Source: Galdieria yellowstonensis | Lineage: Eukaryota > Rhodophyta > Bangiophyceae > Galdieriales > Galdieriaceae | Reading direction: 5' to 3' | Length of the DNA stretch: 64,000 bases | Assembly (NCBI GenBank): GCA_026122205.1 | Contig: JANCYU010000022.1 | Span: 1 to 64,000 of the forward strand | In this document: piece by piece, positions 1 to 12,770 of the stretch | Numbering within the stretch: the stretch's first letter is position 1 | Layout of the letters: each line of letters starts with the position of its first letter | The notes under the pieces: generated by a model | What the model was told of the DNA's origin: nothing | Database searches by the model: none | Seen by the model: only the letters and a program-made list of their open reading frames with translations | Translations under genes and position numbers: made by a program

Positions 1-303
1 CCTAATAAACCCTAATAAACCCTAATAAACCCTAATAAACCCTAATAAACCCTAATAAACCCTAATAAACCCTAAATAAACCCTAATAAACCCTAATAAA
101 CCCTAATAAACCCTAAATAAACCCTAATAAACCCTAATAAACCCTAATAAACCCTAATAAACCCTAAATAAACCCTAAATAAACCCTAAATAAACCCTAA
201 ATAAACCCTAAATAAACCCTAAATAAACCCTAAATAAACCCTAATAAACCCTAATAAACCCTAATAAACCCTAAATAAACCCTAATAAACCCTAATAAAC
301 CCT
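1..303. repeat. Telomeric repeat array (left chromosome end)
   Basis: Tandem CCCTAATAAA units (10 bp) are interspersed with runs of the 11-bp variant CCCTAAATAAA. The G-rich strand would read TTTATTAGGG running toward the left end, as expected when the C-rich strand starts a chromosome. Both unit lengths occur in blocks; one run of 11-mers covers roughly 163-240. This marks the window start as a chromosome terminus. Confidence 0.96.
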
Positions 304-343
304 AAAACCTAAGAAAAACCTAAGAAAACCTAAGAAAACCTAA
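304..343. repeat. Degenerate telomere-proximal repeats
   Basis: After the last perfect unit the array decays into several CCTAAGAAAA-like units in which the CCC start and the ATAAA end are both altered. It then stops abruptly in unique sequence. This is the usual look of an old telomere edge no longer maintained by telomerase. Confidence 0.8.
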
Positions 344-3300
344 CGACCTTGTAAACCTGTTGGTCTTTTACCCATCTTCCAAATGCATCAATCTGATTAC
401 GTCGTAAAAATAATTATTACTGTTCTAAGTGGGCCTGTTTGAACTTTGTAGCAGGTTCTTACTGCTGTATCTTTTTAAGCTAGCTTTATTTTTCCAGCCT
501 AGTTCAACTCGATGTACCATAGTTTTACTATTCATTAGTGGATTAGTGGTGCCTCTCAAACTCTTATGTGATGCTCTTTCTTAAAGAATTGCCGTTTCTC
601 ATTTTTTTTGCTTGCTTTCATTGCAGTACAGTAACTGTAATGGCACGTACTTATTAGACCTTCTTATTACAAGGCGATTAGTTTGGGACGTTGAAGCTAC
701 TTTGGCGTGGTATGTATTTTGACCATTGTAAAAATTTTGTACCCAACGCTGTCCTAGGTTAGTAAAAGCTGTTGCAGTGTCATTTCGCTTGGATACCCAT
801 TGATGCTTGCCTTTATCGTACAATTATTGCTCGTCTAAGCTTCACTAAATTGGCTAGGTGAATGGTACCTCTTCGTCAATGTGTTTTAACCATTTGCGGC
901 GATAGCAGCTCCCTTTTGTGTGTACAAACTACATAGGGTAATCATTTAGATAGCACTTTTCCCTTAATTCTAAAGAGGCTACTAGAATTGCAGTGTCAAA
1001 GTATCATTGGTTGTTTCATAAGTAGCACCAGGAGCTAGTTGAGCCTAACCAATTCAAATCCTTTGCTGCAAATCGTTGGGACGATTGCCGCTACTATTGC
1101 TTTTTTGTCAGGTGAATATGTTCCAAAGCCCATATCGTCATTTAATCCTTATGCCTATTTATTTCGAGTAGACCACTCTGAAATGTCGTGCAATAATATT
1201 TAGTGTTCCATGCTTTACTTCGTTGTAATGCTATAATGGTTTCTGTATCGTAAGTTGGTTTGTTGCCGATAACGTTTAATGAGAAGGTAATGCTGACGGT
1301 TTTTGCATGTTTGAACTAGTACAGTTCAATGTAGCTTTTTTGTCGTGCTTTTGAAAAATTTGCGTTTACGCTACACCAATTGTTATGTTTTTACAATATG
1401 TGCAGTTTTCATTTCTATAATTTAATTTGAATATAATTTTTACTGGAGCACAAGCATATCAAATGAAAAAAATAACAATAGTTGGATAATGGCTTACATA
1501 AAGAAGCAGTGGGGTCTCTAAACAGTTGTCATCAATTGTTAGAGCTGGGCGAGAGGTTTCCATTATGAAGGGTTATTTTGGTCATTACGATGCATTACAA
1601 TGCCTCTAGTGTCAGTGAAAGCTTCATTCTCCTTGTTACAATTCCAGGACCCTGAAAAGCAATGAAGTAACCACGAATTGATTATAGTAAATCTTGGTTG
1701 CCCAACAGTGATGGATAAATGTAATTTATTAAGTCAACAGTTGTTCAACAATCCTCAATTTGATTTTACCACTCTGGATTCATTCATGATTGAGCTGCTG
1801 CAGTGCCTTGTAACTTTTGAGTGATGGTATTCCGCTGAAAGGATCGCCATTATCGTTTGTTTCTGTAATTTTATTGCAGTAAAATACCTCTAATGCCATG
1901 TACTCATTAGGCTTCGAATTTGCATGTTGAAGACTATGTAACAATAAAACAGACTTGGCATACTGTAAAATGTACTTTGGGTACGGTTAAGCTTTTGTGT
2001 GGAACACCATCAAAAACCCCGATAAACGCTGTTGCAGTGTTAGCTCGTTTTGGATACCCACTGATGCTCGTCTCGCTTGTACAATTATTTGTCTATACTT
2101 TACTGCATTGGCTCAGTGAATGGTACTTCTTCGTCAATGCGTTTTAACAATTTTTATCTATAGCAGCTTTCTTCTGTTTCGTTTTATAAACTATATAGCG
2201 TTAGCGGTTAGATATCATTCTTGTCTTAATTCTAAATATGTTAGTATAGTTGCGGTTGTCAAAGTATCATTTATTGTTTTGTAAGTAGCACCAGGATCTA
2301 GTTGAGTCTAGAAAATTTAAACCCATTGCTGCAAACCGTTGGGACGATTGCCATTATTGTTGTTTTTTGGTCAGTTGAATACTTTCCAAAGCCTATATTG
2401 TCATTTAATCTTTATGCCTATTTATTTCGAGTCGACCACTCTGAAATGTCGTACATTAACCGTGATATAATTAAAAAAAGTGCCTTAACAGTGCTTAGTA
2501 TTCGGTGTTTAACTTCGTCGTAGTGCTATAATGGCAACTGCAGTGTAGTTTGACTTGTTGTCAACGCGTCCAATGGGAAGGTACTGCTGATAGTTTTTGC
2601 ATGATTGAACTAGTACAATCCGATGTAGCTTTTTTGTCGCGATTTTGAAAAATTTGCGTTTTCGCTACACCCGTTGTTATGTTTTTAGAATATGTGCAGT
2701 GTTTTCAGTTTCTGTAATTTAGTATGATCATAATTTTAACTGTAGCACAAGCATATCAAATGAAAAAAGTAGCATTGGTTGAACAATGGCTTACACGAAG
2801 AAGCAGTGGGGTCTCTAAACAGTTGTCCTCAGTTGTTAGGACTGGCTGAGAGGTTTCTATTGTCATGGTTTTTTAGTCAATTTGATGCATCACCATGTCT
2901 TTTCGAGTCATTGAAAACTTAATTCTCCTTTTTTCAAATTCAGAATTCTAAATAGCGATGAAAAAACCTCAAATTGACTACAGTAAATCTTCGGTGCCCA
3001 ACAGTCGTGGATAAATGTAACTTATTGAGCAATTGCTTGTTCAGTTGCCCAACGATTCTCAATTTGATGGTGCCACTCTTGGTTTATTTGCGATGGAGCT
3101 GATGCAGTGTTTTGTACCTAGCTTTTTAGTAATGGTTTTCTGCTGCCATGATTGCCACTTTTATGTTTTACCCGCAATTTTAGTGTAGTACAATATCTGT
3201 GGTGTCATGTAATCATAAATTTCTTTACTACAAGTCGGAGACTCTGAAATAATGAAGCTACCTTGAACTAAACGAAGATGTACTTTGGCCATCGCAACTT

Positions 3301-6300
3301 CTTTGCCCAACAGCGCATTAGATTGATACGAGCTGTTGCTGTGTTGGCTCGTTTTGATGCCCATGGATGCTCGGTTCGATTGTACAATTATTCATCTGTC
3401 TTCATTGGATTGAGGCAGTGGGTTGCATTTTTTTCTTCATGCCTCTAACCAATTTGTGGTCACACTATCTCCTCTTTTTATGTATTATATACTATAGACA
3501 ATAAGGTTTTCATAATTAATGCTTACCTTGATTCGAAATGTGTGACATGCGGAGCATTGCTCTAAAATGCATTGGTTGAACTGTTGCACACAAGGAATCA
3601 GTTAGTTCTACGCAGTTCTGATCCATCATTGTAAACAGCGGAGAGGATTGAGATTAAGAAATTTTTGATGGTACCACTGTTGGTTAATGCACAATCGAAC
3701 TAATGCAGCACCTTGTACTCCTCGTGTGATGCTTTTTGCTTGTTGGATAGCCATTTACATGCTTTTTCATACTTTTTTGTTGCATGTAAATGCCATGTAG
3801 TGGTATGTTTTTATGGACCCTCTTTGTTACAAGTCGACGAATTTGAAACTCTAAACCAACCTTGATATAACTTAAAATATGTTTTGACTACTGTAAAAAT
3901 TTTACACCCAACATCGTCGTTGATCCCAACAACCTATTATTGTTTTGGCCCGCTTGGATGCCCAATCGATTCTGGATTCGATCGTACTGTTAGCTTACTA
4001 TGCTTTATTGGATTGACTCAGTGCATGATAACTATTGCTTAATGTCTCCGTATACAATTTGTGGCTAAAGTATTTTTCTTTTGTTGCGTTTTATAAACTA
4101 AAATGGTAAGCTTTTTAATTTATTATTAAGTTAGTTCTAAATGTGTGACTAGCGAATCAGTTGTCAAAGAAGCATTGGTTGTTTCGTGACTTGGACAACG
4201 AATCGGTTGTTTCTAAACAGTTCAAATTTATTGCTGAAAATCACAGAGATGATTGCCACATTTGTTGTTCTTTGTCAATTAATGTATTACCAAACCTGTA
4301 GTGTCATGTTGTCATTATGCCTCTTAAACAAGAATCGACAATTCATAACTGCCATGCAACACTAGCGATATAACAAAAAAGTACCTCGACAATGCGTTGT
4401 ACTCCGTAGCCAATTTTGTCGCAACGCTATAATGGTTAATGCAGTGTAAGTTGGTTTGTTGCTATCGGCGTCCAAAGATAAGGCAATCCTGTAAGTTTAT
4501 GCATAACTGAACTAGTACAGTTCCATGTGCCTTTCTGTACTGCTTTTTAACAGTTAGCATTTACTCTACATCTTTCTTTACATATTCACCCTTTGGGACG
4601 GGCTTCTTTTCGATAGTTTAATTTTATTCTAATTGTAAAGAACAGAACACCATTGTAGAACCGATGTTTGCACGAGGAAGTAGTGGTCTCTAGACAATGC
4701 TAATCAATTATCACAATCGGCTGGGAGGATTTCTAGTATGGAGATTTCTTGTCATTTGGATGCATTACAATCCCTCTAGTGTTTCGAAAAGAATACGTCT
4801 CCTTATTAAAGTCCACAATTCTGAGAAGCAGTGAAGTAACCACGATTGGACAATCGTAATTACTCTTTCCCCAACAACCTCGTGAATAGATGCAAATTAT
4901 TGCAGTGTAAGCTAGTTCGGTTTTCTAACGATTCTCAATTTGATAGTACCACTGTTATTTTATGCATGATTGAACTGGTTCTCATTGCCTTGTAACCTTT
5001 TCGTAATGTTCTTTGCTGAAAGGATTGCCGTTTTAGAGGTCTTTTGTTAATTTTACTGCAGTACAATCCCTGTAGTAGCATGTAATCAGTGAGTTTTTAT
5101 TGCAACTAGAAGACGTCGAAACAGTGAATCAGCCTTGGTATAACGTAAAAAGTATTCTGACGGTAGTAAATCTTCTGTGACCAACACCATTGTGGGTAGA
5201 TTTAAATTGCTGCAGGGTAAGCCAGTTGGGTCGTCCAGCATCGAGAAATTCGACGGCACCACTGGTGGTTTAAGTATAGTTCAATTGCTGCATTGCATAG
5301 TTTCAAGTTTTTAACTACTTGCAGTTACGTTGTATCCTTTTGTATGTTTTTATAACCTGAGACGTGTCACGTTTTCATATTTTTCTTCTTGCCTTATTTC
5401 TAATTGCGTGACAGATTGAACATTGGACAAAAAATATTGGGTTGAATCGTGAATTGTACGAGGAAGCAGTTATTCCTAGACAGTTCTAATCTGTCCTTGT
5501 AAATCGCCAAGAGAATTGCGACATTGCATGGTTTTTGTCACTTCAATTCATTACAATATCTCTACAGTAGTGAATACGTTAGGCCTCTTTGTCATGCAGT
5601 ATCTTTGTTCCTTTTTACGTTTTTTTATGCAACGAATAGAGTTTCATTTATACGGTTTTCCTGTGTTAATGTCAAGTGCTGGACAAGTGGAGCATTGGAA
5701 AAAAAGGGTAAGACGAGTGATAAATTGCACGCGGAAGCAGTTCTTTTTTGATAGAGATAACCATCGTAATAAATAGGTCGATAAATTGCCATTATCAGGG
5801 CTTTATGTCATTTGTAGGCATTACAGTTGCTCTGCTGTCTTTCCTAACGCTTCTTTATTGCGAGTCGACTACTCGGGCATGCAGTGTAGCAGCCTTGATG
5901 TAACGCAAGTTGCTCTGACAGCAGTAATTTTTCTAAGCCCGGCACCGTCTTAGATCGATAAAAGTGGTTGCAGTTTCAGCACGTTTGGTTGTCCAATGAT
6001 GTCAATTGGATAGTACAATTCTTTGTCTATGCAGGATCGACTTGACACAGTAGGCTGCGTTTTTATCTTGGAGCTTTTTAACAACTGGCATTTACGGCAT
6101 CACCGCTCCGTGGCTTTTAGACATTGGATATCGTTCCTCCTGTATACCTTGTTCCTGACCTAATTCTCAATAAGCTACAGTAAAATCAGTTGAAAAAGGT
6201 ACGATGGTTAAATAGGGACTAGCAAACGGAGACAATTGTTTCCAAACTGCTGTCCTATCTTCTTTGAAATCGCTGAAAAGATTGCTATTATTGACATTTT

Positions 6301-6400
6301 TTCATCAACTCAATGCTGCATTCTCCCAGGCGTGATACTTTATAGAATCGTTGAATGATTTTGTAGTTTCCTATATAGAACTTGTCAAAGAATGAGAATG
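344..6400. repeat. Diverged subtelomeric tandem repeats, no gene seen
   Basis: The block is built from recurring, heavily mutated modules. One module recurs at about 770-980, 2033-2240, 3330-3540, 3935-4150 and 5960-6180. Another lies at about 1028-1190, 2290-2453 and 4180-4350. A third lies at about 1498-1620, 2795-2915, 4670-4795 and 5460-5590. The first two copies are about 1.26 kb apart; later copies are rearranged and shorter. Open frames here are short, lack any recognisable domain, and are not conserved between copies. Confidence 0.8.
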
Positions 6401-6438
6401 TTTTTTACATACTTGTATTTGTGTAGTTTAAGTTTTTT

Positions 6439-8400
6439 TTAACAAGCCAAAGTGCGATTAGTCCCATTGAAATTGCAATCAACTGTAATTGCTGGCAACT
6501 GATTGGTTTCTTGGGTGTGCAGCTGCGATTCGGCTGAGCATGATAACGGACCTTTTTTGTTGTAAATGACATTGACCAAACAACAAGGACAACGAGTCTT
6601 CCATTGTTCATCCAATATACCCATTCTGGCGAGCCTCGAACAGGAACTCCATCCACCAACACGAATACGCATGAGCCATTGAAGACTTTTGCTATATTCA
6701 GGAAAGTCCAGGGAGCTATCACGCAACAATGCACTACCGTTATGTAATGCATACTGACAATACTGTTGCCATGTATTGGTTTGAGTCATTTTGCCAGTAG
6801 TTAACCATTTATGATGGATGACCTGTTGCACTGCTCGTTGCAATGCCTTGGAACCACGAGGTGATCGTTCAATCTCCCTTACCGCCGAGCTACCTAATCT
6901 CCTCAACAACCAGGCTTTGGTATTTTTCACCCATGTTCCTTTCCGAAATGTAGGTATCCATTGACATAATTGACTAATCCATGTACGCATACTAGGACCT
7001 TTGGCCCATAAACGTGCTCGGCGTCCTGCGACAAGTGATTCCACACTTGGTATCCCCAGTTCCGTATACAAAGCAGGAATACTTACTCCTGTGTGTTTCA
7101 TATGCACACCTACCACCATTCGTAAAGTTTGATTCAATACCAAACTTAAACGTTTGGCATGTAGTTGATGCATACCCCACCATTCAGAGCCCCAGAGCAA
7201 ACTAGGTAGCAAACAACTCTTGACAACACGTAAACGAAGATCCATTGGTATCCTACTATTACGTAGAAATGGAGTTGCCATATGAAGCTTTTGACGATAA
7301 CGTTGGATTTGACGTCGCACTGTAAATCCTTCGTCCAGATTACAATTCAAATCGATACCTAGATAACGATATTCTTCGACCACAGGTATGTCCTTGCCTT
7401 GTGATTGCCATTGCCACCTTCGAACTTTATCTACACATCCATGAAAGACAGTAACACCACATTTGGATGCACCAACTTCCATTTCAAGTTGAGTTAAATA
7501 TTCACTTACCTTGCGCATGGAGACTTCAAGACAATGTCGGCTAGGCGATAACAATACCACATCATCGGCAAACATCAATCCAGGTAAGCGATTCTCTGTA
7601 CTACCAACCATTGTACTCTCAGGCAAACCAACCAACCACTCGAATACCAAATGGTCGACATTGTTCAAGTAAATCATTGATAAACAGATCGAATAGTAAT
7701 GGAGAGGAAGGATCACCTTGACGTACACCTCTACAAAATGGAAAGGCAGGTGAGAGTGTATCAGATATCCGTGAGGATACCTGTGTCCATGAACTACGAT
7801 AAAGCCCACGATAAAATTCCAAACATCGACCTCGAATACCTAAACTTTCCAGTTTACGAAACAAGGCTTCATGAGGAACTCGATCAAAAGCTTTCCGTAA
7901 ATCGATGAAACATGCATAGGTAGGACGCATTTCCTTGTTCCATCGGCGTTGGACACACTCTACCAAAGCAATGACTTGTGCTGCACATTCTTCGCGAGTA
8001 CGAAATCTTGCTTGTTCACGTACAAGTACATTGTATTTTTCAACTGTGTAACGAATGCGATTGGTGACAATCGCACTCAACAGTTTTACAATTGTATTTA
8101 TGAGGCTAATGCCTCTATAATTGTTCATATCCTTCAAATCTCCTATTTTCGGAATAGAAATGAGGAGAGATGAATTCCATGAACTTGGAATCTTTCGCTT
8201 TGAAAGGTCCAATTGAGCAAGTGGAGCAGCGCTCGGCTCATCGGATGATCCATCATAGATGAATTGTGGAATTCTTCTTCTTCTGGAGAGGAAACTGTTG
8301 AAGAAGAAAAAGCGATTGGAAGAATCAGCTTCAAAAACTCCATTGCAATTTGATCCTTACAAGCAACTTTACCATGGGCAGTGATCCGAAAGGAGCACAA
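6439..8400 (-). pseudogene. Decayed LINE-type reverse transcriptase
   Basis: This is a relic of a non-LTR retrotransposon polymerase. Reading the minus strand there is an N-terminal RT segment (8143-8400), then fingers and palm with SSWNSSLLISIPK, NNYRGISLI, FIDLRKAFDRVPH and GVRQGDPSSPLLF (about 7640-8212), then the catalytic FADDVVLLSPS box (about 7560-7600) and a long thumb/C-terminal region ending near a CPCC motif (about 6570). Reading frame shifts near 8190-8210 and again near 7640 separate these pieces, so no intact polymerase can be made. No endonuclease domain was found upstream, so the copy appears 5'-truncated. It sits exactly between the subtelomeric repeats and the next zone. Confidence 0.85.
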
Positions 8401-10089
8401 CTCGAGAAGAAGATTATGACGTCATCGATAGTAGAATTTATAACGCCACAAGACAACGGATTTGCTGAACTGGAGCTAAGAATAGTCAGGAAAATTGCAG
8501 GTTTACTTTTCTAGTATTGTCAAATTTTTTTGGCTTGATAAGGCTGCAATTTTTCCATATACTTTCGTTAATAAAATCTACCTTTTTAACTTGAAAAAAT
8601 TCCAAGTACACCCACACGCTCTTAAAGGCACTGAATGATATTTGGAAACCTTGTCAAGTACACTAAACTTGCAATCTCTACGAGCAAAAACAGCTATTAT
8701 AGGTAGATATGTACAAGGACGTGACCCTTTTTCAAGTGCTTCCTCTACAGGTACCTTAGTACTCTGCTGTTACTTTTCAACCATTGCACTCTTCTTTCTA
8801 CACCACGAATCTGTACAAATATACTTATATATACGCGCACAAGTTACTAGTTGAAGCTGTGGAGATTGGCGGGTCATGCCTACGCTGTTGTGAAAGGAGC
8901 CTTTCACCCACTACGAAATATGGAAAAAGACTAGTACAAAAAACCTCTGAAGAAACCTCTAAAACAGTACAGAATAAATAGTCTTCAAGCTTTGAAAAGG
9001 CAAAACACATGAGAGATACCAAAAAGTTGTGGCAAAGCAGAGGTCAACTTCTCACCATCCTCAATCGGAGCCAATTTGGTGCAGATCACTTTGGTGCAGT
9101 ATTGCCAGTGTCAGTAGAAGAAACATAAGAAGTCCAAACTTTTTGGACTCTACTTTGATTTCTATCTAGACTGGCAATGAAGAGTAAACCGAAAGTGTCA
9201 CGTCGCCCTTTTTTATCCTTGTAGGGTGACAATGGGGTTGCGTTTCCAAGACGGCATGTCTAGCCACTCGTAGACAGAAGAAAAAAGAAAGACCAGGTCA
9301 AAAAACCGATTGTGACTCGATAAAGAGTAACCATGCGTAGGCTTTAATGTAGCAACCGCGGATTCCTCTTCTTCATAGCCAGCTGGTTGTGTCATCGTCT
9401 CCTGCGTAGGTTGGCTACGGTATAACAAGGCCACAAAGCCATCTTGGAATCGTCCAGGCTTTATGTCGATTGGTAATTCGAGCATATTTCGAAGGAAACA
9501 ACGCAACTGCTTGGCTTTTATTTTCTCGCTTTTTCCTCTTTGGTTGCTTCTGCTCTACTGCGGCGCTCAGGGAAGCTAGAGTGAAACCGAACCAAAAAAG
9601 CAAAGTTTCGCTATGACAGTGCGATAAGAAATTTGAAGTGTACAGGTACATGTGTCTTTTATTCTTTTCCATTGCAACAAATGCAAAAGTGTTCCGCTTC
9701 TGCCGCAAGACAAAACAAACTGTCACTGAGTACAACGTGCTTTGGTGGAGTGAATTCTACAAGCACAATACTATTGTTGAACTAGTGCGAAACAACAATG
9801 CCATGCCCAAATTCGTTTTCGCCTAGCTCGAAATTTTTACTGCAAATAAGCTTTGGGGACAGGGGAGGAAACAGAGTACGATGCCCAACAATCTCCAATT
9901 AGTTGTGTGTGGAAGAGGCGCTGCAGAGGAACTTTGAAAATGGAATATTCTGTTCGGATCTACTTGACTTCCAGCGGAAAGTTGGAAAAGGTTGCAACTC
10001 TGCCGTGACTGCGATGAAGCAAAAGTATTCGTTGTACAGTTGGATAGATGGACGGCAGCCATTTCTGTCTCCGGTCAGGCTGTGAAATG
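8401..10089. other. Gene-poor subtelomeric spacer
   Basis: No coding region, RNA gene or clear repeat could be supported in this stretch. Open frames are short, start mostly at non-ATG codons and show no domain. It may contain decayed remnants not recognisable by eye. Confidence 0.5.
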
Positions 10090-11150
10090 CTTTCTTCAAA
10101 TGTCTCACTTGTGACACTTCCAGTGTTACGAAGTGCCAATTGCTTTTACCTTTTCCCTTGAAAATTTCTCTTTGGAAAGTCAAGTCGAAAACTAGCAACT
10201 TCTTGTTCAGAAAGTACTAGTGAGAGAACAAGAACGATCCTAATATGGATTACAACGCCACCTATCTCAACTAAAAATGTCACTTTTTATTACTGAGACA
10301 AGCTGGACAAAGCACGAAACAACCACAAAACTACAGCGTCTGCATTCGATTTTCGCGGTTGCCTACTGGCCACTGGAAATGATCTGTTGCAGACATGCGC
10401 TTTATTATGAGGTTACTCTGTTCTCAAGTTCATATACACAAACTATTTCTACCAAGGAAATTGTATACTCTGAAGAACGATGCAAAGGTCTTAGGTTCTG
10501 TTGGGCAAATCCTATAGCGGGCTCAATGAAAAATGGCATTCTTAAGCAGACGTCTCGTGATTCAACAACTATGGTCCTCTAGAGGCTTTTCACATAAAAT
10601 ACGGCAAAAGCATTTCACGGAATAGTATCAGTGAAATTTTGGACTGTGCAGTCTGCGGTCGTCCAGTAAGCACCAGGCGACTAGCTTTTGGTGCTCTTAG
10701 CACGAAAACGCTCCTCATTGTAATCACATATTCACCTTAAAAAAAGGAACTAACACAGCTGAGATTGTCTTGCTTTTGGGCGACACGAGAGCCTGGCTTT
10801 CGACCGAGCTACGAAAGATACGACCCTTATAACACAAACACTAGATCGAAAGGCTAACAATACAAGCTCAAGTGCTTGTTTTTACCAACCAGTCGCTCAG
10901 TTTTTATGCTTGTTTCTGGCATAGCAAAATTTCTTGTTCGTCCCTTTATTTTGGTGTCACCAAGGTGCAGCGACTATGGTGAATAGAACAAGTTCCCATT
11001 CAATCTCGTAAAACACTCTTGTGGCAAAATACAGAGGGTCTAGATGAGTCGCCATCTTATAGATTGTTTTGAAGCGTCTTTCTTAAGAAATGACTGTCGT
11101 GTCCTGTTCTAGACCAACAGTCTCCTCCGGTTCGAGTTTTGAAGAGAAAG
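10090..11150 (+). repeat. Direct duplication, copy A
   Basis: Segments of this copy match the following one. About 10190-10370 resembles 11255-11430 (shared words include TACTAGTGA, ACAACGCCAC and TATCTCAACTAA). About 10720-11110 resembles 11450-11810 (shared words include CAGCTGAGA, GACCGAGCTACGA and GAGTCGCCATCTT). The two spacings differ (about 1065 versus 730 bp), so copy A carries about 330 bp absent from copy B, or B has a deletion. No gene is supported inside. Confidence 0.75.
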
Positions 11151-11960
11151 AACGTTTCAAACCAAATCAACTCATCCTCGATAGTAAGGACGCCACAATT
11201 ACAAACCAATACGACCGATTTTGCTTGTTCCCTTGCAAATTGCTCACGGTAGAGTCATGTTAAAAACTATCTACTTCTTATTCATAGTACTAGTGAAGGC
11301 AACTCGAATAATCCAGACATGGAATACAACGCCACGTATCTCAACTAATAAAGTCACTTTTCATATTGAGACAAACTTGAGAATGCACACAACAACTACA
11401 AAACTGCTGCGTCCGCACGTTCTTGTTGCGTGTAAAAGCTTCTCGGTGTAATCATATATTCACCTTGAAAAAGGACAAAGACAGCTGAGAATGTCTTATT
11501 TTTAGGTGACAGGAAAACTCGGCTTTGGACCGAGCTACGAAGAATAAGACTCTTTATACAGTCAGAAGAACAAAGGTTAACAGTTTAAGCTCAACCGCGT
11601 TCTTTTACCAACCACCCACGCATTTGTTATGCTTGTTTCTTCTGAACAAGCAAAAATTCTTGTTATCTGTCTACTGTTTGCTTTGGTGTCACCAACCTGT
11701 GGCGGTAACGTTAAACAGAACTAGTGCCCAATCAATCTCATCAAACAGTCTGGAAGAGTCGCCATCTTTTCAGAATGTTTTGAAGCATCTTTCCTTCGGA
11801 ATTACTATCTCCAACTCGAGTTTCGAGAAGAAACAACGTTCCAAGTCAATGCAACTCATCGTCGATAGAAATGGTGCCACATAGGATGATATACTTGACC
11901 TATATAGACTAATGCTCTTGGTAAAATTTCGACCATTTGCTTCAAAATGTCTTTCCGTGA
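11151..11960 (+). repeat. Direct duplication, copy B
   Basis: This is the second, shorter copy of the unit before it, diverged by many substitutions and small indels. Its end (about 11825-11960) resembles the end of copy A (about 11145-11260). Open frames in the two copies do not agree, so the duplicated unit does not look protein-coding. Confidence 0.7.
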
Positions 11961-12770
11961 CTTTTGGTCAAGTTGGTGTGGAAAAAAGGATGGACGCTAT
12001 GGTTCAAAGGTGACCTCCTTTGCTCTCCTTTCGAAGATCAACTATGGCCGAGTTTTGACTGGGACAAGGAAAAGGACAGTATAGACACTGAGAACGCAAA
12101 ATACTCTAATAAATTTAAAGCTGTATCAAAACTTTTGGTTTCCAAAGACAGTTTGTACCAAGATACAATGCAAAAGAAGAACAAACCAGACTTGGATCGC
12201 TTACGTTGAAACAGGTAATACTATCAATATTTGCTGAAAGTCGAAACAAAAGCATTTTCTCTAAAAGGCTACTTATGAACAAGTTGCATCATGGGCTGTC
12301 CCAACCACAACAAATTGTTCAAAAAGTACTCTGCACTCTTTTAGCCTACTACTAGGTAGATTGTACTTGGCCACAGCTAAATGCTGATATTCCTTTGCCT
12401 TTTCTTCATTCTCTCTCAAGTTTAAGTCCCACCTAGCTTTATTCATCATAATTGCTTTCATTTCCATTTACCTGTAAAAGAGTAGTTAGAAGACATTTTT
12501 TTTATTGCTGCAAAAACTATCTTCAACTAGTATACTCTTGGAATTCTATGCAGTAAGTAGCGTGTTAGATTCAAGTTTAAGGAAAAATTGGATGTGTGCT
12601 TTTCAACTTTACACGATATTCATAGGTGTAAGAATACTTTGTAAATTTGACTACTCCCCAACTAATCCTATTCAACCAAAACACGCATTTTCATCATCTT
12701 TCAGATTTATACTTTTTGTAATTTGGGTGGCTGGCAACGAGGGCCAATCGCTTGCCTACAACGAACAACA
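11961..12770. other. Spacer before the NTPase gene
   Basis: No firm gene. Two short frames, 11964-12209 (plus) and 12273-12467 (minus), have protein-like composition but no recognisable domain and no convincing splice partners. They could be exon relics. Confidence 0.4.

Noticed and set aside
1..303. CRISPR-like array
   Set aside because: Units are contiguous with no unique spacers, and the position and strand fit a telomere.
599..823. Short open frames in the telomeric-proximal zone (also 1920-2523, 3161-3364, 5516-5776)
   Set aside because: They start at non-ATG codons or lie in repeat modules whose other copies break the frame; no domain.
9415..9735. Protein-like frame of 106 codons on the minus strand
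   Set aside because: No domain, no splice partners, low-complexity composition.
11964..12467. Two adjacent short frames (plus 11964-12209, minus 12273-12467) as a small gene
   Set aside because: Opposite strands, no motif, no consistent exon joins; kept only as possible relics in the spacer note.
12723..12770. Upstream extension of the NTPase gene
   Set aside because: The frame is open, but the only initiator is TTG; eukaryotic start requires ATG at 12771 or later.
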